From Asbonarchaeum sp964517675 (lineage in GTDB: Archaea; Nanohalarchaeota; Nanosalinia; Nanosalinales; Nanoanaerosalinaceae), in assembly GCA_964517675.1 (NCBI GenBank), contig CAZFEL010000006.1, positions 1-54,445 on the forward strand: 54,445 bases of DNA, in the 5' to 3' direction. Both the position numbers and the translations under genes were made by a program. Below, one piece after another: positions 29,181 through 38,413 of the stretch. Numbering within the stretch: the first letter of the stretch is position 1; each line of letters opens with the position of its first letter. The notes under the pieces were generated by a model. It saw only the letters and a program-made list of their open reading frames with translations, did not search any database and was not told where the DNA came from.

Positions 29181-30185
29181 ATGGCCCTTGACCCGCACCG
29201 CCTTATGATCGCAGCCGGTATCGGTACCGGCCTGGCAGCCATCATCACCGCAGCGGTCATCGTCCAGACAGGCGGGCTCATCCCTGACCGGGAACTGCCC
29301 TCCCACGACCTCAGGGCCATTACAGCTGTCAGCGAGGACCGCGTCTATGCCGGCGGCGACAACGGCGTCCTCGTCGAATGGGACGGTCAGGACTGGATCA
29401 ACCACAGCACACCAGCAGACAGACAGATCCGTGACATCGAGGTTGCGGGCGAGGAAATATGGATCGCCACAAGCTCGGACAGATACAAAGGCTCTATCTA
29501 CCAGTACAACGATGGCTCATGGTCGGAGAGGGCTCCACGGAACGACGCCTACATCAATATCGACCTCGTCAACGGCACCCTCTGGGCCATCGGCCACCGA
29601 CACCCCGACAGCGACGGCGGCGAGCAGTCAGCAAGCCTCGGGGTTACCCGCATCTACAGGTACCAGGACGGTAGCTGGGAACGTACTCTCGACCAACAGC
29701 GCGGTGAGCTATCCGCCCTCCACTTCGAAGGGCCTGAAAGCGGCATCGCAGCCGGACTCCTCGAGAACGGCTCGTCCATCTTCCACTGGGACGGCCAGGA
29801 CTGGAAGACAGAATCCCTCCAGCTGGAGGAGAGCTTCCACCCCATCAGTGTCAGCAGCATCGATGACAGGACACTCATCATCGGGTTCCCCTTCAGCGGC
29901 AACCAGTCCGTCATCTGGGAGACAGAAAGCGGCTGGCAGCCGGACGCACCACCGACAGGCGAACGACTCTGGGGCCTTGACGTCCTTGAGGGCACTGCCT
30001 ACATCGCTGCCGGCAGCGGCACCGTCCTCAACTGGGACGGTGACTGGACCACCCACCCCACCAACACCACCGCCACCCTCTATGACATCAGCATGCTCGG
30101 GACCGACGACGGCTGGGCAGTCGGTACCAACCACACGATCCTCAGATACAACGGCACAGCATGGACCAGTGTGACAAGACCATGA
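29181..30185 (+). CDS. Secreted beta-propeller-like protein 1 of the operon
   Basis: The protein has 334 residues. It starts with a hydrophobic anchor or signal (about residues 9-31) and then repeats of the form VxxWDGQDWxxxSxP, seen as LVEWDGQDW, IYQYNDGSW, IYRYQDGSW, IFHWDGQDW, LNWDGDW and LRYNGTAW. This spacing resembles BNR/YCF48-like (COG4447) propellers with about six blades. It is predicted to act outside the cell, probably in binding. Its last bases overlap the next gene as ATGA, so translation is likely coupled. It is the first gene of a five-member tandem family. The ligand is unknown. Confidence 0.8.
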   Translation: MALDPHRLMIAAGIGTGLAAIITAAVIVQTGGLIPDRELPSHDLRAITAVSEDRVYAGGDNGVLVEWDGQDWINHSTPADRQIRDIEVAGEEIWIATSSDRYKGSIYQYNDGSWSERAPRNDAYINIDLVNGTLWAIGHRHPDSDGGEQSASLGVTRIYRYQDGSWERTLDQQRGELSALHFEGPESGIAAGLLENGSSIFHWDGQDWKTESLQLEESFHPISVSSIDDRTLIIGFPFSGNQSVIWETESGWQPDAPPTGERLWGLDVLEGTAYIAAGSGTVLNWDGDWTTHPTNTTATLYDISMLGTDDGWAVGTNHTILRYNGTAWTSVTRP

Positions 30186-31210
30186 ACAGACACACGCTCA
30201 TCGCAGTATCCCTCATCAGCATCATGGCGATAGCAACAAGTCTTTATACCTTCAGCCCTTTTGGAGCATCCGGAGACGACAAGAAAGGCCACGACGCCCC
30301 TCCAACCGTCCCAGAAGGTGACGAGACCATCTACACCGTCACCATGGTCGATGACAACCGCGGCTATGCCGGCGGACAGAACGGTCTGCTCTATGAATAC
30401 AACGGCACAGCATGGACCCGCCTCGAGACACCCACCTCTATGCCCATCCGTGACATCGAAGTCGACGGCGAGGAAATCTGGATCAGCACCTGCCATATCG
30501 CAGGCCACCAGCGACCCGGCGGCATCCACCGGTACGACGGCGAGACATGGCACGATCTTGGCCAGCCCGACTTCGGCTACATCGACATCGACCTCGTCAA
30601 CGGCACCCTCTGGGCCACCGGCCACCGACACCGTCAGGTCCATGAGCCATTCACCACCGAAACGATCGACCAGCACACGACCGGTATCTATAGATACGGC
30701 GGAGACCAATGGGTCAACACCCTCCCCGACACCCCGGGCGAGCTGACCGCCATCAGCTTCGATGAGAACGGCGGCTACGCCACAGGCATGATCGGCGACC
30801 ACAACGATGTCATGCTGACATGGACCGGTTCAGAATGGAACCAGACAGAGCTCACACCACAGGACAGCCTCACGCACTTCACAGACATCCAGCACACCGG
30901 GGACGAGATCGTGGCAGCAGGGTTCCCCATCAGAGGCAACACCTCAATCGTCACCGGCCAAGGAAAGACGTGGCAGCGCTGGAACCGCACGATCCCGCTC
31001 CAGGCCATCAGTGAGGACGGTCGATGGATTGTCGGCGAAGATGGAACCCTGATCGACCGCAGCGGACAGCAACCCACCGACATCGACCCGCCCACGGACC
31101 GTGATCTCTACGGTATCGAGACCCACGACAGCGAGCTCTGGATCAGCGGGGCCAACCGCACCCTCCTCCACAACAACGGTACAACATGGACCAACGTGAC
31201 ACTTCCATGA
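30182..31210 (+). CDS. Secreted beta-propeller-like protein 2 of the operon
   Basis: The protein has 342 residues from the ATG at 30182, which overlaps the previous stop as ATGA. An in-frame upstream ATG at 30161 would add only seven residues and lies inside the previous gene. A signal or anchor (LIAVSLISIMAIATSLYTF) is followed by blades such as LYEYNGTAW, IHRYDGETW, IYRYGGDQW, LTWTGSEW and LLHNNGTTW. It is closely related to its upstream neighbour: DIDLVNGTLWA(T/I)GHRH occurs in both. The next gene again overlaps by ATGA. Confidence 0.8.
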   Translation: MNRHTLIAVSLISIMAIATSLYTFSPFGASGDDKKGHDAPPTVPEGDETIYTVTMVDDNRGYAGGQNGLLYEYNGTAWTRLETPTSMPIRDIEVDGEEIWISTCHIAGHQRPGGIHRYDGETWHDLGQPDFGYIDIDLVNGTLWATGHRHRQVHEPFTTETIDQHTTGIYRYGGDQWVNTLPDTPGELTAISFDENGGYATGMIGDHNDVMLTWTGSEWNQTELTPQDSLTHFTDIQHTGDEIVAAGFPIRGNTSIVTGQGKTWQRWNRTIPLQAISEDGRWIVGEDGTLIDRSGQQPTDIDPPTDRDLYGIETHDSELWISGANRTLLHNNGTTWTNVTLP

Positions 31211-32199
31211 ACCGCATACACATCGCCATCCTCATCATCGCAGTTGGCATCCTCACAGCAGCACTGAACACAGGACAGGAGAAGATAACCGTCACCAAGG
31301 ACCTCGACATCGATATAACAGCATACGACAGCCCCACTAACGCCACACTCTACCGCATCCACCACAGCGACGGCAAAGCCGCCACGGTAAGCGGTGACGG
31401 CGATCTCCTCCACTGGAACGGAACAGCCTGGCGTATCATCGGCTCCAGAGAGACCGAACAGTGGGCCGCCCGTATCACCAATGACACAGCCTGGTACGGT
31501 GGGTTCGCCCCCGACATCATTACCCGCTGGGACGGCACCGTTCAGGACCAAGATCTCGACCAGCAGTACCCCGGCATGAACATCTACGCCTTCACCGAGA
31601 CAGCCAACACCCTCTGGGCCGCCGGCGGGAAGTTCAGCGAGAGCTACAGTGGTTCAGAGGGACAAGGCATCCTCGTCCGACGGACAGCCAATGGCTGGGA
31701 GGACACCAACGACCTCCCAGCCAACACAGATGTCTTTTTCATGGATCTCACCCCCACCAACAACGGCACGATCTATGCCATCGGCGGAGGCGAGGAGACC
31801 AAACCGACACAGCTCGTCCGCTGGACAGGCGAGGGCTGGGAGCCGACCATCGAACCACGCCAGAACCAGTCCTATCACGCACTCGTCCCCGGACACGACG
31901 GCGGTGTCTGGGCGGTCGGTGACACCATCTTCCAGGCCTCACAGGAAGGAATAACCACCGAGTTCAGTCCACCAGAGCTGCTCAACGGCGCCACACAGGT
32001 ATGTGACGGGTACCTCGCGGTCGGACACGGCAGCACCGTCCTCTACTGGGAGGAGGACACAGCCCGGTACGCCGACATCACCGACGAACTCACCCACCAG
32101 AACAGCCTCTACGGCGTCGACGCCATCGATAGAAACACGGTCTGGATAACCGGCGACAACGGCATCATCCTCCAGGGTGACCTCAACTGTGACGCGTGA
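31207..32199 (+). CDS. Secreted beta-propeller-like protein 3 of the operon
   Basis: The protein has 330 residues from the ATG at 31207 (ATGA overlap with the previous stop). The hydrophobic segment IHIAILIIAVGILTAALN is the signal or anchor. Blade motifs are more diverged than in the other members: LLHWNGTAW, ITRWDGTVQ, QLVRWTGEGW and VLYWEEDTA. It overlaps the next gene by 11 bases. The function is unrecognised beyond the fold, but the family, strand and coupling place it with the other propellers. Confidence 0.78.
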   Translation: MNRIHIAILIIAVGILTAALNTGQEKITVTKDLDIDITAYDSPTNATLYRIHHSDGKAATVSGDGDLLHWNGTAWRIIGSRETEQWAARITNDTAWYGGFAPDIITRWDGTVQDQDLDQQYPGMNIYAFTETANTLWAAGGKFSESYSGSEGQGILVRRTANGWEDTNDLPANTDVFFMDLTPTNNGTIYAIGGGEETKPTQLVRWTGEGWEPTIEPRQNQSYHALVPGHDGGVWAVGDTIFQASQEGITTEFSPPELLNGATQVCDGYLAVGHGSTVLYWEEDTARYADITDELTHQNSLYGVDAIDRNTVWITGDNGIILQGDLNCDA

Positions 32200-33922
32200 C
32201 GCCCTCATCCTTGTTGGCATCCTCATGCTCATCGGGTCAATCGTCCTGCTGACCCCTGCCGGCCCCCAGGGCACCTTGGAGAAAGGCAGTCCCTTCCTCC
32301 TGATCGAAGGGACACCGAACAGCACCACAGCTTCCCTCACCATCCATGACCAGAGCCCGATACAGCTGCAGAACAGCAGCGGGGTCAGGACCTGGTTCAC
32401 CGGATCGGCACCGGCCGACAACAGATGCAGCGTCATCACCGTCACCCGCCAGAGCCGCCTCCGCGATGATCTGCCCTATGCCTACACCGTCGAGGACACA
32501 AGCATCATCCGGCAGAACCAGACCATCGACCTCGCCCTCAAAGACAACATCCACGAGTGGGGCTGTGAGACAACAGGAAAGGCCGGTGACAGGACCTGCC
32601 GAACCCAGAAAAGTCCTTTCGCAATCTGTGGCCAGTATCCCGCCATTGACGATGTCAGCGGATCAGCACCACGGTGCGAGAACGTCTGGCGACAGAATCC
32701 CATCATCGACCAGCAATCCTCACTCCAGAACGACATCGCCTGCGTTGGCGGAAGCTGGGAGCCGTGCACACGAGAGATGAACGACACATACACCACAGAC
32801 AATGCCACACTCCACTGCAAGAGCGGGAGCACGACCTGGGAGGAAAAAAGAGACCGCAGCGGACGGACGGAGGCATGGCAGCTCATCGAGAACCCGATTT
32901 CCTCCAGAAACACCGTCCACGCACTCGACCTGTACAACAGCGACCTGGGGTTCGCACTTGCCCACCAGCCACTCAACACCGAAAAGCGGCCGGGGACCCG
33001 ACTCTACAAGTGGGACGGCCAGACCTGGGAGGACCAGGGCGTGCTCAGCGACTACGACCTCCACGATGTCACCATCCTTGATGAGAACCTCGCATGGATC
33101 GTCGGCAACAACGGCACCATCCTCCGGTGGGACGGCCAGACCTGGGAGAACATCTCCTCTCCCACCGACGCACGCCTGTTCGACATCAGCATGGTCTCCC
33201 GGAAAGCGGGTATGATCGCCGGTGGCTACAACCTACCCCACAGCAGCTACAGCAGCCGCGACAACAGCCGGCCCGAGGACACCAACGCCACCACTGGACG
33301 GGTCCTGTACTGGGATGGCCAGGACTGGGAGCTGATGGACACCCCGGACGGGGAGCACGACGTCTTCTGGATGGACGTCGAGATGTCCGACATGGATAAC
33401 GCCTGGATCGCCGGCGGCGGCGAGATAATCGGCGGCGAGGTCGGACGAATAGCACAGTGGGACGGCCAGAACTGGGAGCTCCAGAGCATCTGGCCCCGCA
33501 CCGACAACCCGACCAACAATGACCAGTTCCCCAGTGAACCCCACGCCATCAGCGCCATCGACAGCACCACTGCCTGGGTCCTCGGGGACCTGCTGTACCA
33601 GTGGGACGGGACCGCCTGGCGACGGTACGACTGGGCGGACATGCCATACTACCACGGCCAGCGCAAGCCAGGCGTCCCTGAGCCTATCTACTCCTCCACC
33701 AGCACCGACACCACGATCTACATCGGCGGCCAGGTGATGCCCATCATGCGGTGGAACATCAGCACCTGGAAGGTCATGGAGACCCAGAAAATCCGCACAC
33801 CGACACCACGTGACGTCGACGCGCCCTACTACAACATCATCTGGGACATTTCCATGCTCAACGACAGCTACGGCATGGCAGGTGGTGCCTACGGTAAGAT
33901 ATACGAGTACACAGGCGACTGA
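32189..33922 (+). CDS. Secreted Cys-rich plus beta-propeller protein 4 of the operon
   Basis: I choose the GTG at 32189 because GGTGA lies eight bases before it; another in-frame GTG at 32177 would add four residues. The protein has 577 residues. After a signal segment (ALILVGILMLIGSIVLL) comes a domain of about 200 residues with many cysteines, including WGCETTG, RTCRTQKSPFAICG and WEPCTRE. Propeller blades follow: LYKWDGQTW, LRWDGQTW, LYWDGQDW, AQWDGQNW, YQWDGTAW. The Cys-rich part is shared with the next gene and absent from the first three. Disulfides would suit an extracellular location. Confidence 0.8.
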   Translation: MTRDALILVGILMLIGSIVLLTPAGPQGTLEKGSPFLLIEGTPNSTTASLTIHDQSPIQLQNSSGVRTWFTGSAPADNRCSVITVTRQSRLRDDLPYAYTVEDTSIIRQNQTIDLALKDNIHEWGCETTGKAGDRTCRTQKSPFAICGQYPAIDDVSGSAPRCENVWRQNPIIDQQSSLQNDIACVGGSWEPCTREMNDTYTTDNATLHCKSGSTTWEEKRDRSGRTEAWQLIENPISSRNTVHALDLYNSDLGFALAHQPLNTEKRPGTRLYKWDGQTWEDQGVLSDYDLHDVTILDENLAWIVGNNGTILRWDGQTWENISSPTDARLFDISMVSRKAGMIAGGYNLPHSSYSSRDNSRPEDTNATTGRVLYWDGQDWELMDTPDGEHDVFWMDVEMSDMDNAWIAGGGEIIGGEVGRIAQWDGQNWELQSIWPRTDNPTNNDQFPSEPHAISAIDSTTAWVLGDLLYQWDGTAWRRYDWADMPYYHGQRKPGVPEPIYSSTSTDTTIYIGGQVMPIMRWNISTWKVMETQKIRTPTPRDVDAPYYNIIWDISMLNDSYGMAGGAYGKIYEYTGD

Positions 33923-33923
33923 C

Positions 33924-35507
33924 ATGGACAGAAAACAACCTCCTATCGCATTGTCCCTCATCCTCCTGGCAGCAGTGGCAGCTATAGCCGGAGGTAGCCC
34001 GTCCGAGGCCGGCAACTACCTACATATCAATGACACAGGCAGCGAACTCCTGCCAGGAGACAGAAAGATCGGCGATGACCGCTACCTCGCACTTACAGGG
34101 GCTGAAGGATGCGGTATCGTCACCCTCGATAAGGAAAACGGCCAAAAAGCCCCTCATATCTACTACACACAAGAAGGGACCATCATCCGGAACGGGAGCA
34201 CACTCGGCGACCAGCTCACGGACAACGTCCTCACACGAGGCTGTGAACGGGTCAACGTCCCATCCAGACAGGCATGCACCCAGAAAAAGGGACCGTACAG
34301 CATATGCGAGACAGGCGAAGCCGGTGTCTGTGACGGTGCCTGGGAGTACAACGACCTCCTCCACAGCAGCTACACCGGCAGTAGTTATGCCTGCAGCACC
34401 AGCGGCTGGAAAGCATGCACCCAGGAGACCCTCGGTAGCGAGCTCACGACGAACGATACGACACTCAGATGCGCCGACGGACAGGACGGTATTGGCTGGT
34501 ACCACACGGAAACCCGAACCGGCTGGCGCGTCGATGCCTGGACCGAGCACCCTCTGAAAGACCTCGATTACAACAACGGCACAGCCATCGCCGTCGGCGC
34601 CGAGGGCACGGCCGTCCACCTGAACGGCACCAGCTGGGTGGAACGCATGACCCCAGCAGAGGGATATCTCTACGACGTCGAGATCGTCGGACCCAGCCTC
34701 GCCTACGCCGTCGGCCAGAACGGGACCGTCCTCCGCTGGGACGGGACGGCCTGGGAGCGGATGGATCCTCCCGTCGATGACCGCCTCACCGGTATCGACA
34801 TCGACCAGGACGGCGACCTCTGGATCGCCGGCGGCACCATAACCAGCCGTGACGAGCTCGTGCGTGACTGGACGAGCACAGGAATCCTGCTCCATCATGA
34901 CGACAACTGGACCGTCACCACCCCGCCACAGGACCTGTTCCTCACCGACATCGAGATGCAAGACGGCGAGGGCACGGCCGTTGGCTTCCTCGGCACGGTC
35001 TATGCCATCGACCAGGACGGCACGATAACCAGCATCGAGCACAACGTCACATCCATACGGAACTTCATTGATGTCTCCCTCGATGAGGACGACAGATGGA
35101 TCCTGTCCGGCGGTGCCAGTCATGATGGCGGCATGGGCTGGCTCATCCGGGCACGAGAGGGGTTCGAGGTCACGAACCAGCCGTTCCACGGCATCTTCAA
35201 GTTCTACGACGTCGGTCTCCGCAAGGAGATGCCGCCATTAGCCGTCGGTAAGTACCAAGAAGAAGGCGGCAACCTCGTCAAGATGGCCGTCCTCCGCTGG
35301 AACAGGACCACGGACAAATGGGAGCGCACATCCCTGCCCCGACAGGTGACCAGCTCTAAAACCCGGTCACGGCCACTGACCGGCTATCTCCAAAGTATAT
35401 CCATCATCAACGACACAGCAGCATTCGCCGTCGGTGGGAGCCGCGGACCACCACACGCTGGCGGAATCATCGTCCGCAGGTCCAAACTTCATAAAGGCAT
35501 AGAGTAA
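33924..35507 (+). CDS. Secreted Cys-rich plus beta-propeller protein 5 of the operon
   Basis: The ATG at 33924 is one base after the previous stop. The 527-residue protein has a signal peptide (PIALSLILLAAVAAIAGG), then the same Cys-rich domain as its neighbour (GCGIVTL, RQACTQKKGPYSICE, WKACTQE, LRCADG), then blades such as VHLNGTSW, LRWDGTAW and LRWNRTTDKW. The shared phrase (R/C)T/ACTQKKGPYSIC versus RTCRTQKSPFAIC shows the two came from one duplication. It is the last member of the operon; the Ig-repeat gene starts 38 bases later. Confidence 0.8.
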   Translation: MDRKQPPIALSLILLAAVAAIAGGSPSEAGNYLHINDTGSELLPGDRKIGDDRYLALTGAEGCGIVTLDKENGQKAPHIYYTQEGTIIRNGSTLGDQLTDNVLTRGCERVNVPSRQACTQKKGPYSICETGEAGVCDGAWEYNDLLHSSYTGSSYACSTSGWKACTQETLGSELTTNDTTLRCADGQDGIGWYHTETRTGWRVDAWTEHPLKDLDYNNGTAIAVGAEGTAVHLNGTSWVERMTPAEGYLYDVEIVGPSLAYAVGQNGTVLRWDGTAWERMDPPVDDRLTGIDIDQDGDLWIAGGTITSRDELVRDWTSTGILLHHDDNWTVTTPPQDLFLTDIEMQDGEGTAVGFLGTVYAIDQDGTITSIEHNVTSIRNFIDVSLDEDDRWILSGGASHDGGMGWLIRAREGFEVTNQPFHGIFKFYDVGLRKEMPPLAVGKYQEEGGNLVKMAVLRWNRTTDKWERTSLPRQVTSSKTRSRPLTGYLQSISIINDTAAFAVGGSRGPPHAGGIIVRRSKLHKGIE

Positions 35508-35545
35508 ATACACGTACTAACACCCGCACCAGCCAGTCCAGTACC

Positions 35546-38413
35546 ATGCGAGTCTACAAACACACAACCATCCTGTTCGTGCTCATCTTCCTCAGTGTCA
35601 TCGGCGGTTCTACCTTCGCCAACAGCCACTCCGGTGCCAGCACACCGCACGTCCACATCCACACCGGCCACCAGTGGCTCAACAGTAACTTCAACTACTA
35701 TGAGCACTTCAATGGGGCCAACCAGAACTGTCAGCGCCGTGTCATAAGCAGTGGATCCGTCACCGAGGGCTGGATCGGCACGGGCTGTGACAGCGAGTAC
35801 GACACCATCAGCGTCGGACCCAGTGGCGACTGCAGGGACCAGGGCTACAAGGAGTGTGACGTCCAGATCAGGGGCGAGCAGGAGGTATGCAACCACGGTA
35901 GCTGTGACACGGCATCCAACAGCGACTCCCAGAAGTTCTCCATCGACTGGAGTGTTCCCTCGGTCTCCTGGGACACCGGGACGCCGTCCTCCGGGACCGT
36001 CCAGAACAGTGACTTCACCGCAGGCGGGGTCGACAGCGACGCATACTCCGGCCTGAACAACTGCTACTACGAGATCGATGACCTCGGGATGTCTGGAACC
36101 CAGGCCAGCGGGACCCGGTCCTGCGACGGCGGGTTCACCGTCGACGTCGGGAACGACTGCCAGACACGGGACAGCCAGGCCTGCGAGATCCGTATCTGGG
36201 CCGATGACAACGCCGGCAACACCGACCCGAAGATCTCCCGCTCGTACTGGATCAACTACCAGCCCCAGATCGATAGCTACAGCTTCTCCGACTCCGGATC
36301 CGACCACGAATTCAGCGTCTCCGTCGATGTCAGCGATCAGGACGGCGAGGGCGACATCTCGACCTGTGAAGCGCGGGTCGACGACGGGGACGGTAACGCC
36401 AACACCTACAGCCTCACCATCGACACCGGCTACGGCGACAGCACCCAGGCACAGTGCACCGGGACCATCAGGTACGACGATATGAGCGGCTGGGGTCACA
36501 CCGAATCGATGAACGTGCAGTTCTACGTCGATGACGGCGCACGCTCCCAGTCCACATCGAACAGCCATGCCTTTCCCAACCACCAGCCGACCATCGTCTC
36601 CAGTGACAGCTACAGCGACTCCACGAGCTCGCATGCCTTCAGCGTGACGGCGGTCGGGGAGGATACGGACGCCGGCTCGAATGAGATCAACGGGTGCCAG
36701 GTCATCCACAGCGACAATGACGGCAACAACTACACCACGAGCGGCACACTCGATCAGTCCTACGGCGCCACCGCCGAGGCCGAATGCAGCCTCCAGATAG
36801 CAGCAGAGCGCAACGGCGGGTTCACCGGCTATGAACCGCTCGAGACGATCACAACTCAGGTCAGATTCCTCGACAGGCACGGTTCCACCGGCCAGACCGG
36901 CTCCACGTCCCACACCTTACCGAACCACGCACCGTCTATCATCGATGATATCTCCCTCTCGAATTCATCCACGGAACACGCGTTCACCGCCACGGCGGCG
37001 GCCCGTGATGACGACGATACAGGTGAGCTAGCCGACTGTACCGTCACCTATACCGGTCCCGACGGCACCACCACGACCCGGAACGGGACACTCGATCAAT
37101 CATTCGGGGCCGGCGATGAGGCCCAGTGTTCCTACCAGCTGAAGGCACGTGACTCACCGTTCAATGTCAAAGACTCGATCGATGCCTCCATCACCTTCGA
37201 GGACGACTACGGGGCGACAGCACAGAGCTCCACTGCTACGACACGGTTCCCGAACAGGGCGCCGGTGATCGAACAGGAGCAGGTCTGGCCGGAGTTCCCG
37301 GAGTTCGGCGATCAGCCGGTCCTCGGCATCAACGTCTCCGATATCGAGGACCAGACCGTCTGGGCCAACCTGACAGTCACGGAAAGCGGTGACACCATCG
37401 TCGACAATGCGAACGGTACGAAGACGATCAACGGCACCTACCAGCTCTGGAACATGACCGAATTCGACCTCGATCGCGAGGAAGGGCGGTACGACTGGGA
37501 GATCACCGTCTCCGATGGCTACACGACCACCTCGACGTCCGGCCAGTTCATCCTCGAAGAGGTCGCACCCAACGTCACCCGGCCGACATTGACACGGCCC
37601 GATCCGTGGGGCTTCGAGGATGATCAGTACCGGCCCGGCGATACCATCATCGTCGACTACCAGCCGACAGATGCCAACGGCCGCCCGGATATCGATGCCT
37701 ACCACGCCAACATCAGTTCGCCGGACGGTACCGAGCTTGGCCTCCGGCTGCCGGATGAGGAGGACACGATCATCAACGGCTACGACACCACCTTCCGGTA
37801 CACGATCCCAGAGGACGGCACACCAGGGACATGGAACATCACGACCTACGTCCGGGACAGCAAGGGCCTGACCGATATCAACCACACCACGTTCACGCTC
37901 CGGGAGGTCGAGACGGTGACAAAGGGTATCGAATACGACCAGGACAACGACTCCGAGCAGTACATCGACAAGCAGAATGCAACACCCGGTGTCTTCGAGA
38001 ATCTCGATTACCCGCACTTCATCAGTGTCGAGGATACTATCCTGTCAGGGCTCATCGATTACGGTGCCTTCGAACAGCTCCACTACGGTATGGATGATGG
38101 CAGGATACGGGTCAACATGACCCACCGCGGTATTGATGACCTCACACTGCTCCCGTACACCCCAGGCGGGCTCCGTGAGATCAGCGAGGTCCGGAACCTG
38201 ATCACGGACCGCCAGTTCCTTGACCAGACCGTAGCGACCGTCGCCTACGGCACCAGTAACGTGAAACACGTCCGGATCGAGACGACGTTCAGGGACGACA
38301 ACATAAAGATACGGGGCTTCAACCAGTCACTCGGCCAGGGGACCTACACCCTCACCCTGACGAACAGAGGCGTCGAGGTCGATGAAGTGGTTGTGGAGGT
38401 CGATACACAATGA
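35546..38413 (+). CDS. Secreted Ig-repeat protein with the shared C-terminal module
   Basis: The protein has 955 residues. The signal peptide is HTTILFVLIFLSVIGGSTFA. The predicted mature start is rich in histidine (HVHIHTGH). A Cys-rich region and an Ig-like domain follow, then three related repeats of about 105 residues (36280-37245). Each has H-x-F-x-V, a D-x-D-x-G-type turn, C-x(n)-GDxxQAxC-like cysteines and a closing (F/L)PNxxP. The same repeat type comes just before the C-terminal module in both giants. Residues 685-955 are that module. The stop overlaps the next ATG as ATGA, so it is translationally coupled to a pilin-like gene, which suggests a shared surface structure. Confidence 0.85.
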   Translation: MRVYKHTTILFVLIFLSVIGGSTFANSHSGASTPHVHIHTGHQWLNSNFNYYEHFNGANQNCQRRVISSGSVTEGWIGTGCDSEYDTISVGPSGDCRDQGYKECDVQIRGEQEVCNHGSCDTASNSDSQKFSIDWSVPSVSWDTGTPSSGTVQNSDFTAGGVDSDAYSGLNNCYYEIDDLGMSGTQASGTRSCDGGFTVDVGNDCQTRDSQACEIRIWADDNAGNTDPKISRSYWINYQPQIDSYSFSDSGSDHEFSVSVDVSDQDGEGDISTCEARVDDGDGNANTYSLTIDTGYGDSTQAQCTGTIRYDDMSGWGHTESMNVQFYVDDGARSQSTSNSHAFPNHQPTIVSSDSYSDSTSSHAFSVTAVGEDTDAGSNEINGCQVIHSDNDGNNYTTSGTLDQSYGATAEAECSLQIAAERNGGFTGYEPLETITTQVRFLDRHGSTGQTGSTSHTLPNHAPSIIDDISLSNSSTEHAFTATAAARDDDDTGELADCTVTYTGPDGTTTTRNGTLDQSFGAGDEAQCSYQLKARDSPFNVKDSIDASITFEDDYGATAQSSTATTRFPNRAPVIEQEQVWPEFPEFGDQPVLGINVSDIEDQTVWANLTVTESGDTIVDNANGTKTINGTYQLWNMTEFDLDREEGRYDWEITVSDGYTTTSTSGQFILEEVAPNVTRPTLTRPDPWGFEDDQYRPGDTIIVDYQPTDANGRPDIDAYHANISSPDGTELGLRLPDEEDTIINGYDTTFRYTIPEDGTPGTWNITTYVRDSKGLTDINHTTFTLREVETVTKGIEYDQDNDSEQYIDKQNATPGVFENLDYPHFISVEDTILSGLIDYGAFEQLHYGMDDGRIRVNMTHRGIDDLTLLPYTPGGLREISEVRNLITDRQFLDQTVATVAYGTSNVKHVRIETTFRDDNIKIRGFNQSLGQGTYTLTLTNRGVEVDEVVVEVDTQ
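36280..37250 (+). repeat. Three Ig/cadherin-like repeats
   Basis: The repeats begin near 36280, 36600 and 36940 and end with FPNHQP, LPNHAP and FPNRAP. Each carries a conserved cysteine pair and an acidic loop. Equivalent single copies occur in the giants near 14680 (ending IPNRVP) and 27390 (ending IPNRKP). Confidence 0.75.
37598..38413 (+). other. Shared C-terminal surface module, copy 3
   Basis: Residues 685-955 of the Ig-repeat protein. Landmarks: PDPWGF, YRPGDTIIV, TDANG, SPDGTE, GTPGTWNITTYV, QYIDKQNATPGVF, LDYPHFISV, GLIDYGAFEQLHYG, LLPY, TDRQFLDQ and GTYTLTLTNRG. Confidence 0.8.

Noticed and set aside
34020..35189. A 389-codon minus-strand frame inside propeller gene 5
   Set aside because: It is antisense to a gene with a signal peptide, clear paralogues and coupled neighbours.
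35489..36913. A 474-codon open frame antisense to the Ig-repeat gene
   Set aside because: It is a mirror of a GC3-rich coding strand, has no promoter or Shine-Dalgarno, and runs across the real start of the Ig-repeat gene.
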